A stretch of DNA of 64,000 nucleotides, taken from Pseudomonas sp. WS 5079. GTDB taxonomy: Bacteria > Pseudomonadota > Gammaproteobacteria > Pseudomonadales > Pseudomonadaceae. Below are positions 7,850-15,367 of the stretch, in pieces. The stretch lies in the NCBI RefSeq assembly GCF_012985465.1, contig NZ_JAAQWN010000009.1, forward strand, positions 186,001 to 250,000, written 5' to 3'. Each line of letters opens with the position of its first letter. The stretch's first letter is position 1. Position numbers and translations under genes: made by a program. The notes under the pieces are model-generated. The model made no database searches. It saw nothing but the letters and a program-made list of their open reading frames with translations, and was not told the DNA's origin.

Positions 7850-9370
7850 TCAGAAGAACCCCAACGGGTTGATGTCATAGCTCACCAGCAGGTTCTTGGT
7901 CTGCTGGTAATGGTCGAGCATCATCTTGTGGTTCTCACGCCCCACCCCGGACTTCTTGTAGCCGCCAAACGCGGCGTGCGCCGGGTACAGGTGGTAGCAG
8001 TTGGTCCACACGCGCCCGGCCTTGATCGCCCGGCCCATGCGGTAGGCGCGGTTGATGTCGCGGGTCCACAGCCCGGCACCGAGGCCAAATTCGCTGTCGT
8101 TGGCAATCGCCAGGGCTTCGGCTTCGTCCTTGAAGGTGGTCACGCCCACCACCGGGCCGAAGATTTCTTCCTGGAACACGCGCATTTTGTTGTGGCCCTT
8201 GAGCAGGGTCGGCTGGATGTAATAGCCGCTGGACAGGTCGCCCTCCAGGTGTTCGGCGGCGCCACCGGCCAGTAGTTCGGCGCCCTCTTCCTGGGCAATG
8301 GTCAGGTACGAGAGGATCTTGTCGTACTGCTGCTCGGACGCCTGGGCGCCGACCATGGTTTCGGTGTCCAGCGGGTTGCCGCGCTTGATCTTGACGATCT
8401 TCTTCATGACCTCGGCCATGAACGGCTCGTAGATCGACTCCTGCACCAGCGCCCGCGACGGGCAGGTGCAGACCTCGCCCTGGTTGAAGAACGCCAGCAC
8501 CAGGCCCTCGGCGGCTTTCTCGATAAAGGCCGGTTCCGCCTGCATGATGTCTTCAAAGAAGATATTGGGCGACTTGCCGCCCAGCTCGACGGTAGACGGA
8601 ATAATGTTCTCGGCCGCCGCATGCATGATGTGCGCGCCTACCGGGGTGGAGCCGGTAAAGGCGATCTTGGCGATGCGCTTGCTGGTGGCCAGAGCCTCGC
8701 CGGCTTCGCGGCCAAAACCCTGGACGATGTTCAGCACGCCGGCCGGCAACAGGTCGGCGATCAGCTCGGCAAACACCATGATCGACAGCGGCGTCTGCTC
8801 GGCCGGCTTGAGCACGATGCAGTTGCCGGCGGCCAGGGCCGGGGCGAGTTTCCAGGCGGCCATCAACAGCGGGAAGTTCCACGGGATGATCTGCCCGACC
8901 ACGCCCAGGGGCTCATGGAAGTGATAAGCCGCAGTCAGTTCGTTGATCTCGGCAGCGCCGCCCTCCTGGGCGCGGATGCAGCCAGCGAAATAACGGAAGT
9001 GGTCGGCGGCCAATGGCACGTCGGCATTCAGGGTCTCGCGCACGGCCTTGCCGTTGTCCCAGGTTTCGGTCACGGCCAACACTTCCAGGTGCTGCTCGAT
9101 GCGGTCGGCAATTTTCAGCAGCACCAGGGAACGATCCTGGGCCGAGGTCTTGCCCCAGGCATCGGCGGCGGCATGCGCGGCGTCCAGCGCCTTGTCGATA
9201 TCGGCGGCGCTGGAACGCGGGAATTGGGCAATCACTTCGCCGGTGACCGGCGAGGTGTTGGTGAAGTATTCACCGTTGACCGGGGCCACAAACTCGCCAC
9301 CGATAAAGTTGCCGTAGCGCGGCTTGAAGGTGACGATGGCGCCGGGGGTGCCAGGTTGTGCGTAGATCAT
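7850..9370 (-). CDS. exaC: NAD-dependent (acet)aldehyde dehydrogenase ExaC
   Basis: A full-length 506-residue aldehyde dehydrogenase. It has the NAD-binding IPWNFPLLM and FTGSTPVG motifs, the general base Glu in VELGGKSPN, and the nucleophile Cys in FNQGEVCTCPSR. The sequence from FKPRYGNFIGGEF onward matches the AldB/ExaC subgroup. It oxidises the aldehyde released by ExaA to the acid in the cytoplasm. It is the last gene of the run exaB, SoxYZ-like, metallohydrolase, exaC, 27 nt after the metallohydrolase stop. GAGG lies about 8 nt before the ATG. Confidence 0.93.
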   Translation of the reverse strand: MIYAQPGTPGAIVTFKPRYGNFIGGEFVAPVNGEYFTNTSPVTGEVIAQFPRSSAADIDKALDAAHAAADAWGKTSAQDRSLVLLKIADRIEQHLEVLAVTETWDNGKAVRETLNADVPLAADHFRYFAGCIRAQEGGAAEINELTAAYHFHEPLGVVGQIIPWNFPLLMAAWKLAPALAAGNCIVLKPAEQTPLSIMVFAELIADLLPAGVLNIVQGFGREAGEALATSKRIAKIAFTGSTPVGAHIMHAAAENIIPSTVELGGKSPNIFFEDIMQAEPAFIEKAAEGLVLAFFNQGEVCTCPSRALVQESIYEPFMAEVMKKIVKIKRGNPLDTETMVGAQASEQQYDKILSYLTIAQEEGAELLAGGAAEHLEGDLSSGYYIQPTLLKGHNKMRVFQEEIFGPVVGVTTFKDEAEALAIANDSEFGLGAGLWTRDINRAYRMGRAIKAGRVWTNCYHLYPAHAAFGGYKKSGVGRENHKMMLDHYQQTKNLLVSYDINPLGFF

Positions 9371-9397
9371 GATGAGGCCTCTTTCGGGGGGATGTTG

Positions 9398-10324
9398 TTA
9401 TTGATCTATCCGTTGCATCTGGGCGCGTTCATAGCGCGGATACAGGTGGCTGACACTGCGGATCAGTTCGTAGCGGCTCAGGCTGATGGCCGCAAAACGT
9501 TCGGGGATGGGGCTGCGGATCATCTCGCCCATGGCACTGCCGTTGGCGGCACCGGTAGCCATGAGCTGGTCGAGCCAGCCCAGGTAGTCACGCATTTGTG
9601 CAAAGGGCTGGGCGTCGCTAGCCACGGGGCCGTGGCCGGGCACGATGAGCTTGCAGGGCAGGCCTTGCAGGGTGGCGATATCCGCCAGCCATACTGCAAG
9701 GCCGGGGGTATTGGGGGTGGTCAGGGCGCGCTGGTAAAACACCAGGTCGCCGGCAAACAGCACGCCGCTGGTCTCGTCGAAAATCGCCAGGTCGGCGCCG
9801 GTATGGCCGCTCAGGCTCAGCAGGCGCAAGGAGTGCCCGCCAAAGGTCTGCACGCCGGGGCTCAGCGTCTGGCTGGGCAGCAGCACTTCAGTGCCACGCA
9901 TCCAGTCGCCGACCATGCGGTACATATTTTCCGCCATGCCATCGCCCTGCTCGCGCAGCAGCGTGGTGGTGCCTGCCAGCGCGCCGATGGGCACATCCTT
10001 GAACGCCTGGTTGCCCAGTACATGGTCGGGGTGGTGATGGGTCAGCAAAACCTGGATCACCGGTTTGTCGGTGACCGTGGCAATTGCCTGGCGCATCGCC
10101 TCGCCGTAGCGCCGGGACGGCCCGGTGTCGATCACCACTACCCCGGCCTGGGTCACGATAAAGGCGGTATTGACGATATTGCCGCCGTTGGCCCTGGCGA
10201 AATTGTCGGTGCTGCCTTCCAGCAGCCAGGTGTCGACAGCGATCTGCCGGGGCTTGAGGGCGTAGTCGAGGTCGGCCAGCGCGGGCAGGCTCAGGCCGAA
10301 CAACAGCAGCCATAGCCACTTCAT
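9398..10324 (-). CDS. Quinoprotein relay system zinc metallohydrolase (SoxH-related)
   Basis: A 308-residue metallo-beta-lactamase-fold protein with a signal peptide (about 1-17, ending LPALA). It has the metal motif HHHPDH (96-101), then SGHTGADLAIFDE and FAGDLVF, and a late His in VPGHGPV. The SoxH-related branch encoded beside PQQ alcohol dehydrogenases is known as quinoprotein relay system zinc metallohydrolase 1; its true substrate is not established. Its start overlaps the stop of the SoxYZ-like gene (ATGA), indicating coupled synthesis. I infer a periplasmic role acting on, or alongside, the carrier protein. Confidence 0.85.
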   Translation of the reverse strand: MKWLWLLLFGLSLPALADLDYALKPRQIAVDTWLLEGSTDNFARANGGNIVNTAFIVTQAGVVVIDTGPSRRYGEAMRQAIATVTDKPVIQVLLTHHHPDHVLGNQAFKDVPIGALAGTTTLLREQGDGMAENMYRMVGDWMRGTEVLLPSQTLSPGVQTFGGHSLRLLSLSGHTGADLAIFDETSGVLFAGDLVFYQRALTTPNTPGLAVWLADIATLQGLPCKLIVPGHGPVASDAQPFAQMRDYLGWLDQLMATGAANGSAMGEMIRSPIPERFAAISLSRYELIRSVSHLYPRYERAQMQRIDQ

Positions 10325-11076
10325 GGGATGGCTCCGGAAAACTCGCTGCCGCTGGTGTCGCGCAACAGTAGGCGCACCGGCCCCGCTCCTTGCAGGTCAA
10401 ACGCAAGGTCGGGGTTCTCGCTGACCGCCGCGAACAGCTCCAGGCGCGCCAACACCCGGTCCTGGGCGTCGCGCAGCTCGGCGTGGTTGATGTAGAACTC
10501 AGGGATGCCGCTGACCATGCCATTGTCCATCGGGTGCGCCACTTGCAGGCGCAGCCGGCTGAAGTCCGCGCGGGGGTAGCGACCGCCCAACACTTCTCCC
10601 AGGTGCTCTTCCCAACCCGGCTGGCTGCGCACCACGCTGGGCGCGGTGCAGCCACCGCCGGCGGCGTCGATCAGGGTCGAGCCCACATGCCACAGGCCAT
10701 CTTTGGTCAACACGGCCGCGCGCAACGGCGTGGCCTGTTCGATGCGGATACGAATCGCCAGCCAGGGCAGCACGCCCTCGCCCGGCTGGAAGTCGACGAT
10801 TTTCGGCAGTGGATTGAGTTCGGCCCAGGCGATGATCTTCACTACCTCGCCCTTGAAGGCGCGGGCATCGATTTCCAGCGGCACCTGCCGCGCATCTTCG
10901 GCAAAGGGCGGCGCCAGCAGTTGGACCCGCTCATCAAAGACAAACGGCGCATTGCCGAGCAACTGCTGGTGGAAATAGCTCCACATCACCGATGGCACCG
11001 GGTCTTTGCCGGGGTCCATCCCGTAGGCGGCCACTGGCAACCAGCAAGCCAACAGCCAACGTGCGCGCCAGCCCAT
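10321..11076 (-). CDS. Quinoprotein dehydrogenase-associated SoxYZ-like carrier protein
   Basis: A 251-residue secreted protein with an N-terminal signal (about 1-19). The first half resembles SoxY and includes a GGGC segment (Cys143) like the SoxY thiol arm, although here it is internal rather than C-terminal. The second half resembles SoxZ (HPMDNGMVSG, FYINHAELR). Such SoxY-SoxZ fusions occur beside PQQ dehydrogenases. Three nt separate it from exaB, and it overlaps the metallohydrolase by ATGA. I infer a covalent carrier or redox adaptor in the periplasm; the mechanism is unproven. Confidence 0.82.
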   Translation of the reverse strand: MGWRARWLLACWLPVAAYGMDPGKDPVPSVMWSYFHQQLLGNAPFVFDERVQLLAPPFAEDARQVPLEIDARAFKGEVVKIIAWAELNPLPKIVDFQPGEGVLPWLAIRIRIEQATPLRAAVLTKDGLWHVGSTLIDAAGGGCTAPSVVRSQPGWEEHLGEVLGGRYPRADFSRLRLQVAHPMDNGMVSGIPEFYINHAELRDAQDRVLARLELFAAVSENPDLAFDLQGAGPVRLLLRDTSGSEFSGAIP

Positions 11077-11079
11077 GGC

Positions 11080-11541
11080 TTACTCCTCGACGTGCACGCT
11101 ATCAAGATAAGTGCGTACCGCCCATAAGGCTTCCTGGCTCAGGTAGTCGGCCATTTTCGGCATGTACACCCGGCCATCGCGCACGGCACCGTGGCGCACC
11201 CGTTCGACGAACCACTCGTCCCCGGCATCGCCCTCGTCAAGCATGCGCAGGTCCGGCGCGATCCCGCCGGACTTGGCTTCCAGGCCATGGCACGCGGCGC
11301 AGTTCTGGTTATAGGCCGAGGCGCCGACTTCCACAGCCTTGTCATGTTCCGGCGACTGGCGATATGGGTTCACCGCCGCCCAGCCGTCCGCATCCAGCGT
11401 CACGCCGGCATCCTTGACCGGCGTCAGTCCCTTGGTTTCCACGGCAGTGGGTGTGACGTTGCCATGGGCCCAGGCGGAGCCTGCGCCGATCACCCCGGCC
11501 AACAGGCCGGCAACCAGCAAGGCGTTGCGTTTTGTTGTCAT
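11080..11541 (-). CDS. exaB: Cytochrome c550, ethanol-oxidation electron acceptor
   Basis: A 153-residue periplasmic class I cytochrome c. The signal peptide ends near GSAWA (about 25), the haem site is CAACH (Cys81, Cys84, His85), and the likely distal Met is in VYMPKM. It is encoded divergently from exaA and resembles ExaB/PedF, the natural acceptor of electrons from the quinoprotein. GAGGGGA precedes the ATG. It is the first gene of a four-gene unit ending in exaC, behind the promoter element at 11595-11640. Confidence 0.93.
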   Translation of the reverse strand: MTTKRNALLVAGLLAGVIGAGSAWAHGNVTPTAVETKGLTPVKDAGVTLDADGWAAVNPYRQSPEHDKAVEVGASAYNQNCAACHGLEAKSGGIAPDLRMLDEGDAGDEWFVERVRHGAVRDGRVYMPKMADYLSQEALWAVRTYLDSVHVEE

Positions 11542-11594
11542 TATTGTCCCCTCAGGATTGCACGCAAAACCTCTCTACAGAGGCTATGGCAACC

Positions 11595-11640
11595 ATCATA
11601 GGAACGCCTCGCCAGGGCCCGTATGCTGCTTTGGTGGCCG
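11595..11640 (-). promoter_or_regulatory. Predicted activator site plus -10 for the exaB unit
   Basis: On the minus strand CGGCCACCAAAGCAGCAT (11640-11623) is followed after 22 nt by TATGAT (11600-11595), which matches TATAAT at five of six positions. The predicted exaB leader is about 47 nt. No good -35 is visible, as expected for an activator-dependent promoter. Confidence 0.62.
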
Positions 11641-11644
11641 GGTT

Positions 11645-11690
11645 CTACTCCCTTCGTAGTAAGGCTTGCGGGCCCCTGCTAAATCAGATG
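11645..11690 (+). promoter_or_regulatory. Weaker copy of the activator site facing exaA
   Basis: CTACTCCCTTCGTAGTAA (11645-11662) matches the eraR-unit copy at 12 of 18 positions and keeps GTAGTAA. A poor -10 candidate lies about 21-22 nt downstream (TCAGAT or CAGATG). It is back to back with the exaB element, four nt apart, so one regulator could serve both directions. Confidence 0.35.
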
Positions 11691-11795
11691 CGGTTCGGGA
11701 AATTGTCCCGGCTACACCGGGATATTTTCCGTATCCCTGCGCCCCATCCAGCCAGCAACCTGTGCAGGCCAAAACCTCCACTGGGAACTGCAACC

Positions 11796-13688
11796 ATGAC
11801 AATAAGATCGCTACCCGCCCTCTCGCCGCTGAGCCTTGCCGTGCAGGCTTTCCTGCTGGTCGGCAGCCTGTCCTTGAGTGCGGCGAGCTTCGCCGCTGCC
11901 GAACCTGCCAAGCAGACGCGCAACGTCACTTGGGAAGACATTGCCAACGACCACCTGACCACCAAGGACGTGCTGCAATACGGCATGGGCACCAACGCCC
12001 AGCGCTGGAGCCCCCTGGCCCAGGTCAACGACAAGAACGTTTTCAAGCTCACACCGGCCTGGTCCTACTCGTTCGGTGACGAGAAGCAACGCGGCCAGGA
12101 ATCCCAGGCCATCGTCAACGACGGCGTGGTGTATGTCACCGGCTCCTACTCCCGGGTATTCGCCCTCGACGCCAAGACCGGCAAGCGCCTGTGGACCTAC
12201 AACCACCGACTGCCCGACAACATTCGCCCGTGCTGTGACGTGGTCAACCGCGGGGCGGCGATCTTTGGCGACAAGATCTACTTCGGCACCCTCGATGCGC
12301 GCCTGATCGCCCTCGACAAGAACACCGGCAAAGTGGTGTGGAACAAGAAATTCGGCGACCACGCCGCCGGCTACACCATGACCGGCGCCCCGGTGCTGAT
12401 CAAAGACAAGGTCACCGGCAAGGTCCTGCTGATCCACGGCAGCTCCGGTGATGAATTCGGCGTGGTCGGCCAGCTGTTTGCCCGCGACCCGGACACCGGC
12501 GAAGAAGTGTGGATGCGCCCGTTTGTCGAAGGCCACATGGGCCGCCTCAATGGCAAGGACAGCACCACCACCGGCGATGTGAAAGCACCGTCCTGGCCGG
12601 ACGATCCAACCACCGAAACCGGCAAGGTCGAGGCCTGGAGCCACGGCGGCGGCGCCCCTTGGCAGAGCGCCAGTTTCGATGCCGAAACCAACACCATCAT
12701 CGTCGGCGCCGGCAACCCAGGGCCGTGGAACACCTGGGCGCGCACCTCCAAGGACGGCAACCCCCACGACTTCGACAGCCTCTACACCTCCGGCCAAGTG
12801 GGTGTCGATCCAAGCACCGGCGAAGTGAAGTGGTTCTACCAGCACACACCCAACGATGCCTGGGACTTCTCCGGCAACAACGAGCTGGTGCTGTTCGACT
12901 ACAAGGACAAGGACGGCAAAGTGGTCAAGGCCACCGGCCACGCCGACCGCAACGGCTTCTTCTACGTGGTCGACCGCAACAACGGCAAGCTGCAGAACGC
13001 CTTCCCGTTTGTCGACAACATCACCTGGGCCAGCCATATCGACCTGAAGACCGGCCGCCCCGTGGAAAACGAAGGCCAGCGTCCGGCCAAGCCGCTGCCG
13101 GGTGAAACCAAGGGCAAATCGGTGGAAGTCTCGCCGCCGTTCCTCGGTGGCAAGAACTGGAACCCCATGGCCTACAGCCAGGACACCGGCCTGTTCTACA
13201 TTCCGGGCAACCAGTGGAAAGAGGAATACTGGACCGAAGAGGTCAACTACAAGAAGGGCTCGGCGTACCTGGGCATGGGGTTCCGGATCAAGCGCATGTA
13301 TGACGACCACGTCGGCACCCTGCGCGCGATGAACCCGACCACCGGCAAGGTGGTATGGGAACACAAGGAAGCCCTGCCATTGTGGGCCGGCGTGCTGGCG
13401 ACCAAGGGCAACCTGGTGTTCACCGGCACTGGCGATGGCTTCTTCAAGGCCTTCGACGCGAAAACCGGCAAGGAGCTGTGGAAGTTCCAGACCGGCAGCG
13501 GCATCGTCTCCCCGCCGATCACCTGGGAACAGGACGGCGAGCAGTACATCGGCGTGACGGTTGGCTACGGCGGCGCGGTGCCGTTGTGGGGCGGCGACAT
13601 GGCCGAGCTGACCAAGCCGGTGGCGCAAGGCGGGTCATTCTGGGTGTTCAAGATCCCGAGCTGGGATAACAAGACCGCGCAAAAATAA
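11796..13688 (+). CDS. exaA: PQQ-dependent ethanol dehydrogenase (quinoprotein), calcium type
   Basis: A 630-residue periplasmic type I quinoprotein with a signal peptide to about residue 34. It has the vicinal disulfide Cys146-Cys147 (RPCCDVV) that packs on PQQ, and repeated eight-bladed propeller W-motifs such as DAKTGKRLW and DAKTGKELW. The catalytic Asp is Asp357 in NDAWDFSGNNE. The residue two places on is Ser359; lanthanide-dependent relatives have Asp there, so this should be a calcium enzyme. It oxidises ethanol and other primary alcohols and passes electrons to ExaB. The ATG at 11796 precedes the signal peptide; the longer open frame upstream is regulatory DNA. Confidence 0.95.
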   Translation: MTIRSLPALSPLSLAVQAFLLVGSLSLSAASFAAAEPAKQTRNVTWEDIANDHLTTKDVLQYGMGTNAQRWSPLAQVNDKNVFKLTPAWSYSFGDEKQRGQESQAIVNDGVVYVTGSYSRVFALDAKTGKRLWTYNHRLPDNIRPCCDVVNRGAAIFGDKIYFGTLDARLIALDKNTGKVVWNKKFGDHAAGYTMTGAPVLIKDKVTGKVLLIHGSSGDEFGVVGQLFARDPDTGEEVWMRPFVEGHMGRLNGKDSTTTGDVKAPSWPDDPTTETGKVEAWSHGGGAPWQSASFDAETNTIIVGAGNPGPWNTWARTSKDGNPHDFDSLYTSGQVGVDPSTGEVKWFYQHTPNDAWDFSGNNELVLFDYKDKDGKVVKATGHADRNGFFYVVDRNNGKLQNAFPFVDNITWASHIDLKTGRPVENEGQRPAKPLPGETKGKSVEVSPPFLGGKNWNPMAYSQDTGLFYIPGNQWKEEYWTEEVNYKKGSAYLGMGFRIKRMYDDHVGTLRAMNPTTGKVVWEHKEALPLWAGVLATKGNLVFTGTGDGFFKAFDAKTGKELWKFQTGSGIVSPPITWEQDGEQYIGVTVGYGGAVPLWGGDMAELTKPVAQGGSFWVFKIPSWDNKTAQK

Positions 13689-13704
13689 CCCCCGTTGATG
13701 ATCG

Positions 13705-13750
13705 TTCCCACGCTCTGCGTGGGAATGCTTCCCAGGGCGCTCCGCGCCCC
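13705..13750. terminator. Paired hairpins after exaA
   Basis: TTCCCACG-CTCTG-CGTGGGAA (13705-13725) is followed by GGGCGCTCCGCGCCC (about 13735-13749). This is a common Pseudomonas intergenic element. It may end exaA transcription, though no U-tract follows. Confidence 0.55.
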
Positions 13751-13774
13751 AACGGCCACCACGAGATCCCCGCC

Positions 13775-14422
13775 ATGAACTACCTGCCCCTCTTACTTCT
13801 GCTGTCCCTCCCCCTGGCCTACGCCGACGATGGCGACGACCAACCCCTGGTCATCAACGGCTGCACCATCGCCCCCCACAGCCAATGCCCCGGCGCCAAC
13901 CTCAAGGGCGCCAACTTGCGTAACGAGGATTTGAGCAAAATGAACCTGGCCGGTGCCGACCTGCGCGAGGCCGACCTGCGCCACGCCAACCTCGACCTGG
14001 CCAACCTGGAAAAAGCCCAACTGCAAGGCGCCAACCTGACCCGCGCCAGCCTGCAACAAGCCAACCTGCGCCTGGCGGATTTCAGCGGTGCCACCTTGAT
14101 GGCCGTGCAAGGCTGGGGCATGTTCGCCCAGGGTGCACAGTTCGAAAACGCCAACCTCAGCGCCGCCTACCTGCAATTTGCGCGGCTGTCGGGGGCCAAG
14201 CTGCACAAGGCCAACCTGCGTGCCGCGGACCTGGAAATGACCTGGCTGAGCAAAGCCGACCTGCAAGGTGCGGACCTCAGCGATGCCAACCTGCAAGAAG
14301 CCAAGTTCGGTGAAAGCAACCTGGAACAGGCCACCCTCACCGGCACCCGCCAGCACTATGCAAACTTCCAGGATGCGAATATGGAGGGCTGCAAGGACTG
14401 CCCCACCACTTGGGACCGTTAA
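13775..14422 (+). CDS. Periplasmic pentapeptide-repeat protein (EatP-like)
   Basis: A 215-residue protein with a signal peptide (MNYLPLLLLLSLPLAYA) followed by roughly 25 A(N/D)L-type pentapeptide repeats (ANLKG ANLRN, ADLRE ADLRH). The run is broken once by MAVQGWGMFAQ, and the protein ends in a Cys pair, CKDC. Pentapeptide repeats fold as a right-handed quadrilateral beta-helix. A homologue sits between exaA and eraR in P. aeruginosa and P. putida islands, so a role linked to the quinoprotein is likely but its biochemistry is unknown. It is 86 nt downstream of exaA with a hairpin between. Confidence 0.85.
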   Translation: MNYLPLLLLLSLPLAYADDGDDQPLVINGCTIAPHSQCPGANLKGANLRNEDLSKMNLAGADLREADLRHANLDLANLEKAQLQGANLTRASLQQANLRLADFSGATLMAVQGWGMFAQGAQFENANLSAAYLQFARLSGAKLHKANLRAADLEMTWLSKADLQGADLSDANLQEAKFGESNLEQATLTGTRQHYANFQDANMEGCKDCPTTWDR

Positions 14423-14458
14423 CCTGTGTAGGCGCCGGCTCGTCGGTGCCTACACAGG
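14423..14458. terminator. Bidirectional stem-loop between the pentapeptide gene and eraR
   Basis: CCTGTGTAGGC pairs with GCCTACACAGG across a GC-rich loop, starting directly after the pentapeptide stop. The genes converge here, so it can serve both. No U-tract is seen on either side. Confidence 0.6.
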
Positions 14459-14464
14459 TGCGAT

Positions 14465-15091
14465 TTATCCCGCCGCCCGCACCACGCCCATATCAATCCC
14501 CACATGCACCAACTCCGCATGGGAGCTGACCTGCAATTTGCTCTTGAGCAAGGTCAGGTGATTGGACACGGTCTTGCTGCTGATACTCAGTTGATCAGCA
14601 ATGGCCCGGGTGGGCGTGCCCTTGGCGAGCATCAGGAAAATCTCCAACTCGCGGGCGGTCATGCCCTGCAGGCGGTGATCGACCGGGTGATAGGCCAGCT
14701 CGGTGGCCAGGGCCTGTTCGATGTAAGTGTGGCCGTCGAGAATGCGCTGCACCGCCTCGTTCATCACCGCAGGCGTCGCGCCCTTGGTGATATAACCCGC
14801 AGCGCCGACCTCCAGGGCCTGGCGTACCAGGGGCAGTTCCTGATGCTGGCTGAAAAACAGCACGCGCAATTGCGGCAGGCGCTGGCGCAGGCGGCGGGTG
14901 GTCTCCAGGCCACTGATGCCCGGCAGGCCAAAACCGGTGATCACCAGGTTCGGCACCGCCTCCTGCACCCGCGCCAGCGCCTCTTCGCCACTGCCCGCCT
15001 CGCGCAGCTCCACGCCCGGTAGCAGCGCCCGCAACAGGCTGCTGTAGCCCAGGCGCACCACGGCGTGTTTGTCGACCAACAGGATATTCAT
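14465..15091 (-). CDS. eraR: LuxR-type response regulator, EraR-like, with degenerate receiver
   Basis: A 208-residue regulator with an N-terminal receiver and a C-terminal LuxR HTH (GMTARELEIFLMLAKG, SISSKTVSNHL). Its position beside the pentapeptide gene matches EraR/PedR2-type regulators. Oddity: the phospho-acceptor position reads NLVITGFGLPG, with Gly53 where a canonical receiver has Asp, and the acidic pair is D7-K8. The nucleotides (ACC GGT TTT) support this reading. No EraS-type kinase is adjacent. The protein may therefore work without phosphorylation or be regulated otherwise. Its ATG overlaps the stop of the 39-aa ORF (ATGA). Confidence 0.85.
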   Translation of the reverse strand: MNILLVDKHAVVRLGYSSLLRALLPGVELREAGSGEEALARVQEAVPNLVITGFGLPGISGLETTRRLRQRLPQLRVLFFSQHQELPLVRQALEVGAAGYITKGATPAVMNEAVQRILDGHTYIEQALATELAYHPVDHRLQGMTARELEIFLMLAKGTPTRAIADQLSISSKTVSNHLTLLKSKLQVSSHAELVHVGIDMGVVRAAG

Positions 15092-15207
15092 GAGGCATGT
15101 GCCGGCATCACCAGCAGCGGCGCCGGGCGCGGGCCGTGGAGCTTGTCCACGCCGATCAGGCTGACAATCAGCAAAAACGGCAAGAGCAGCGCCTTGAGGA
15201 TTCGCAT
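15088..15207 (-). CDS. Unrecognised 39-aa hydrophobic peptide gene upstream of eraR
   Basis: The frame encodes MRILKALLLPFLLIVSLIGV, then DKLHGPRPAPLLVMPAHAS. It has a positively charged start, one hydrophobic segment (about 4-20), and a Pro-rich tail ending in a signal-peptidase-like AHAS. GGGAG lies about 9 nt before the ATG. Its TGA overlaps the eraR ATG, and a promoter element with a predicted 29-nt leader lies just upstream. These three points argue for a real gene or a translational-coupling leader. I do not recognise the peptide. It could be an inner-membrane microprotein, a secreted peptide, or a remnant at the place where eraS lies in other Pseudomonas. Confidence 0.6.
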   Translation of the reverse strand: MRILKALLLPFLLIVSLIGVDKLHGPRPAPLLVMPAHAS

Positions 15208-15242
15208 GATCGTACAACTCCCGAGGATGATCGTTGCCTTGC

Positions 15243-15288
15243 ATGCTAGAGCCCCCGGGCACGCGGTGAATTACTACTTTGGTACTGG
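15243..15288 (-). promoter_or_regulatory. Predicted activator site plus -10 for the 39-aa ORF and eraR
   Basis: On the minus strand CCAGTACCAAAGTAGTAA (15288-15271) is followed after 22 nt by TAGCAT (15248-15243). It shares CCAGTACC and AAGTAG with the nosP copy. The site lies in the divergent gap with the CXXCW-family gene and might influence both directions. Confidence 0.6.
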
Positions 15289-15367
15289 TTTTGCTGTCTA
15301 TCGTCGCATTCCCAAGGCAGCGCGACTGGCATGTAATGGGCGCATAACTATAAGGATCGTACCTGCC

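Noticed and set aside
15306..15351. A sixth activator-like site (11 of 18 matches) facing the CXXCW-family gene and erbR
   Set aside because: The implied transcription start would fall after the AAGGA ribosome-binding site, so the match is probably chance.
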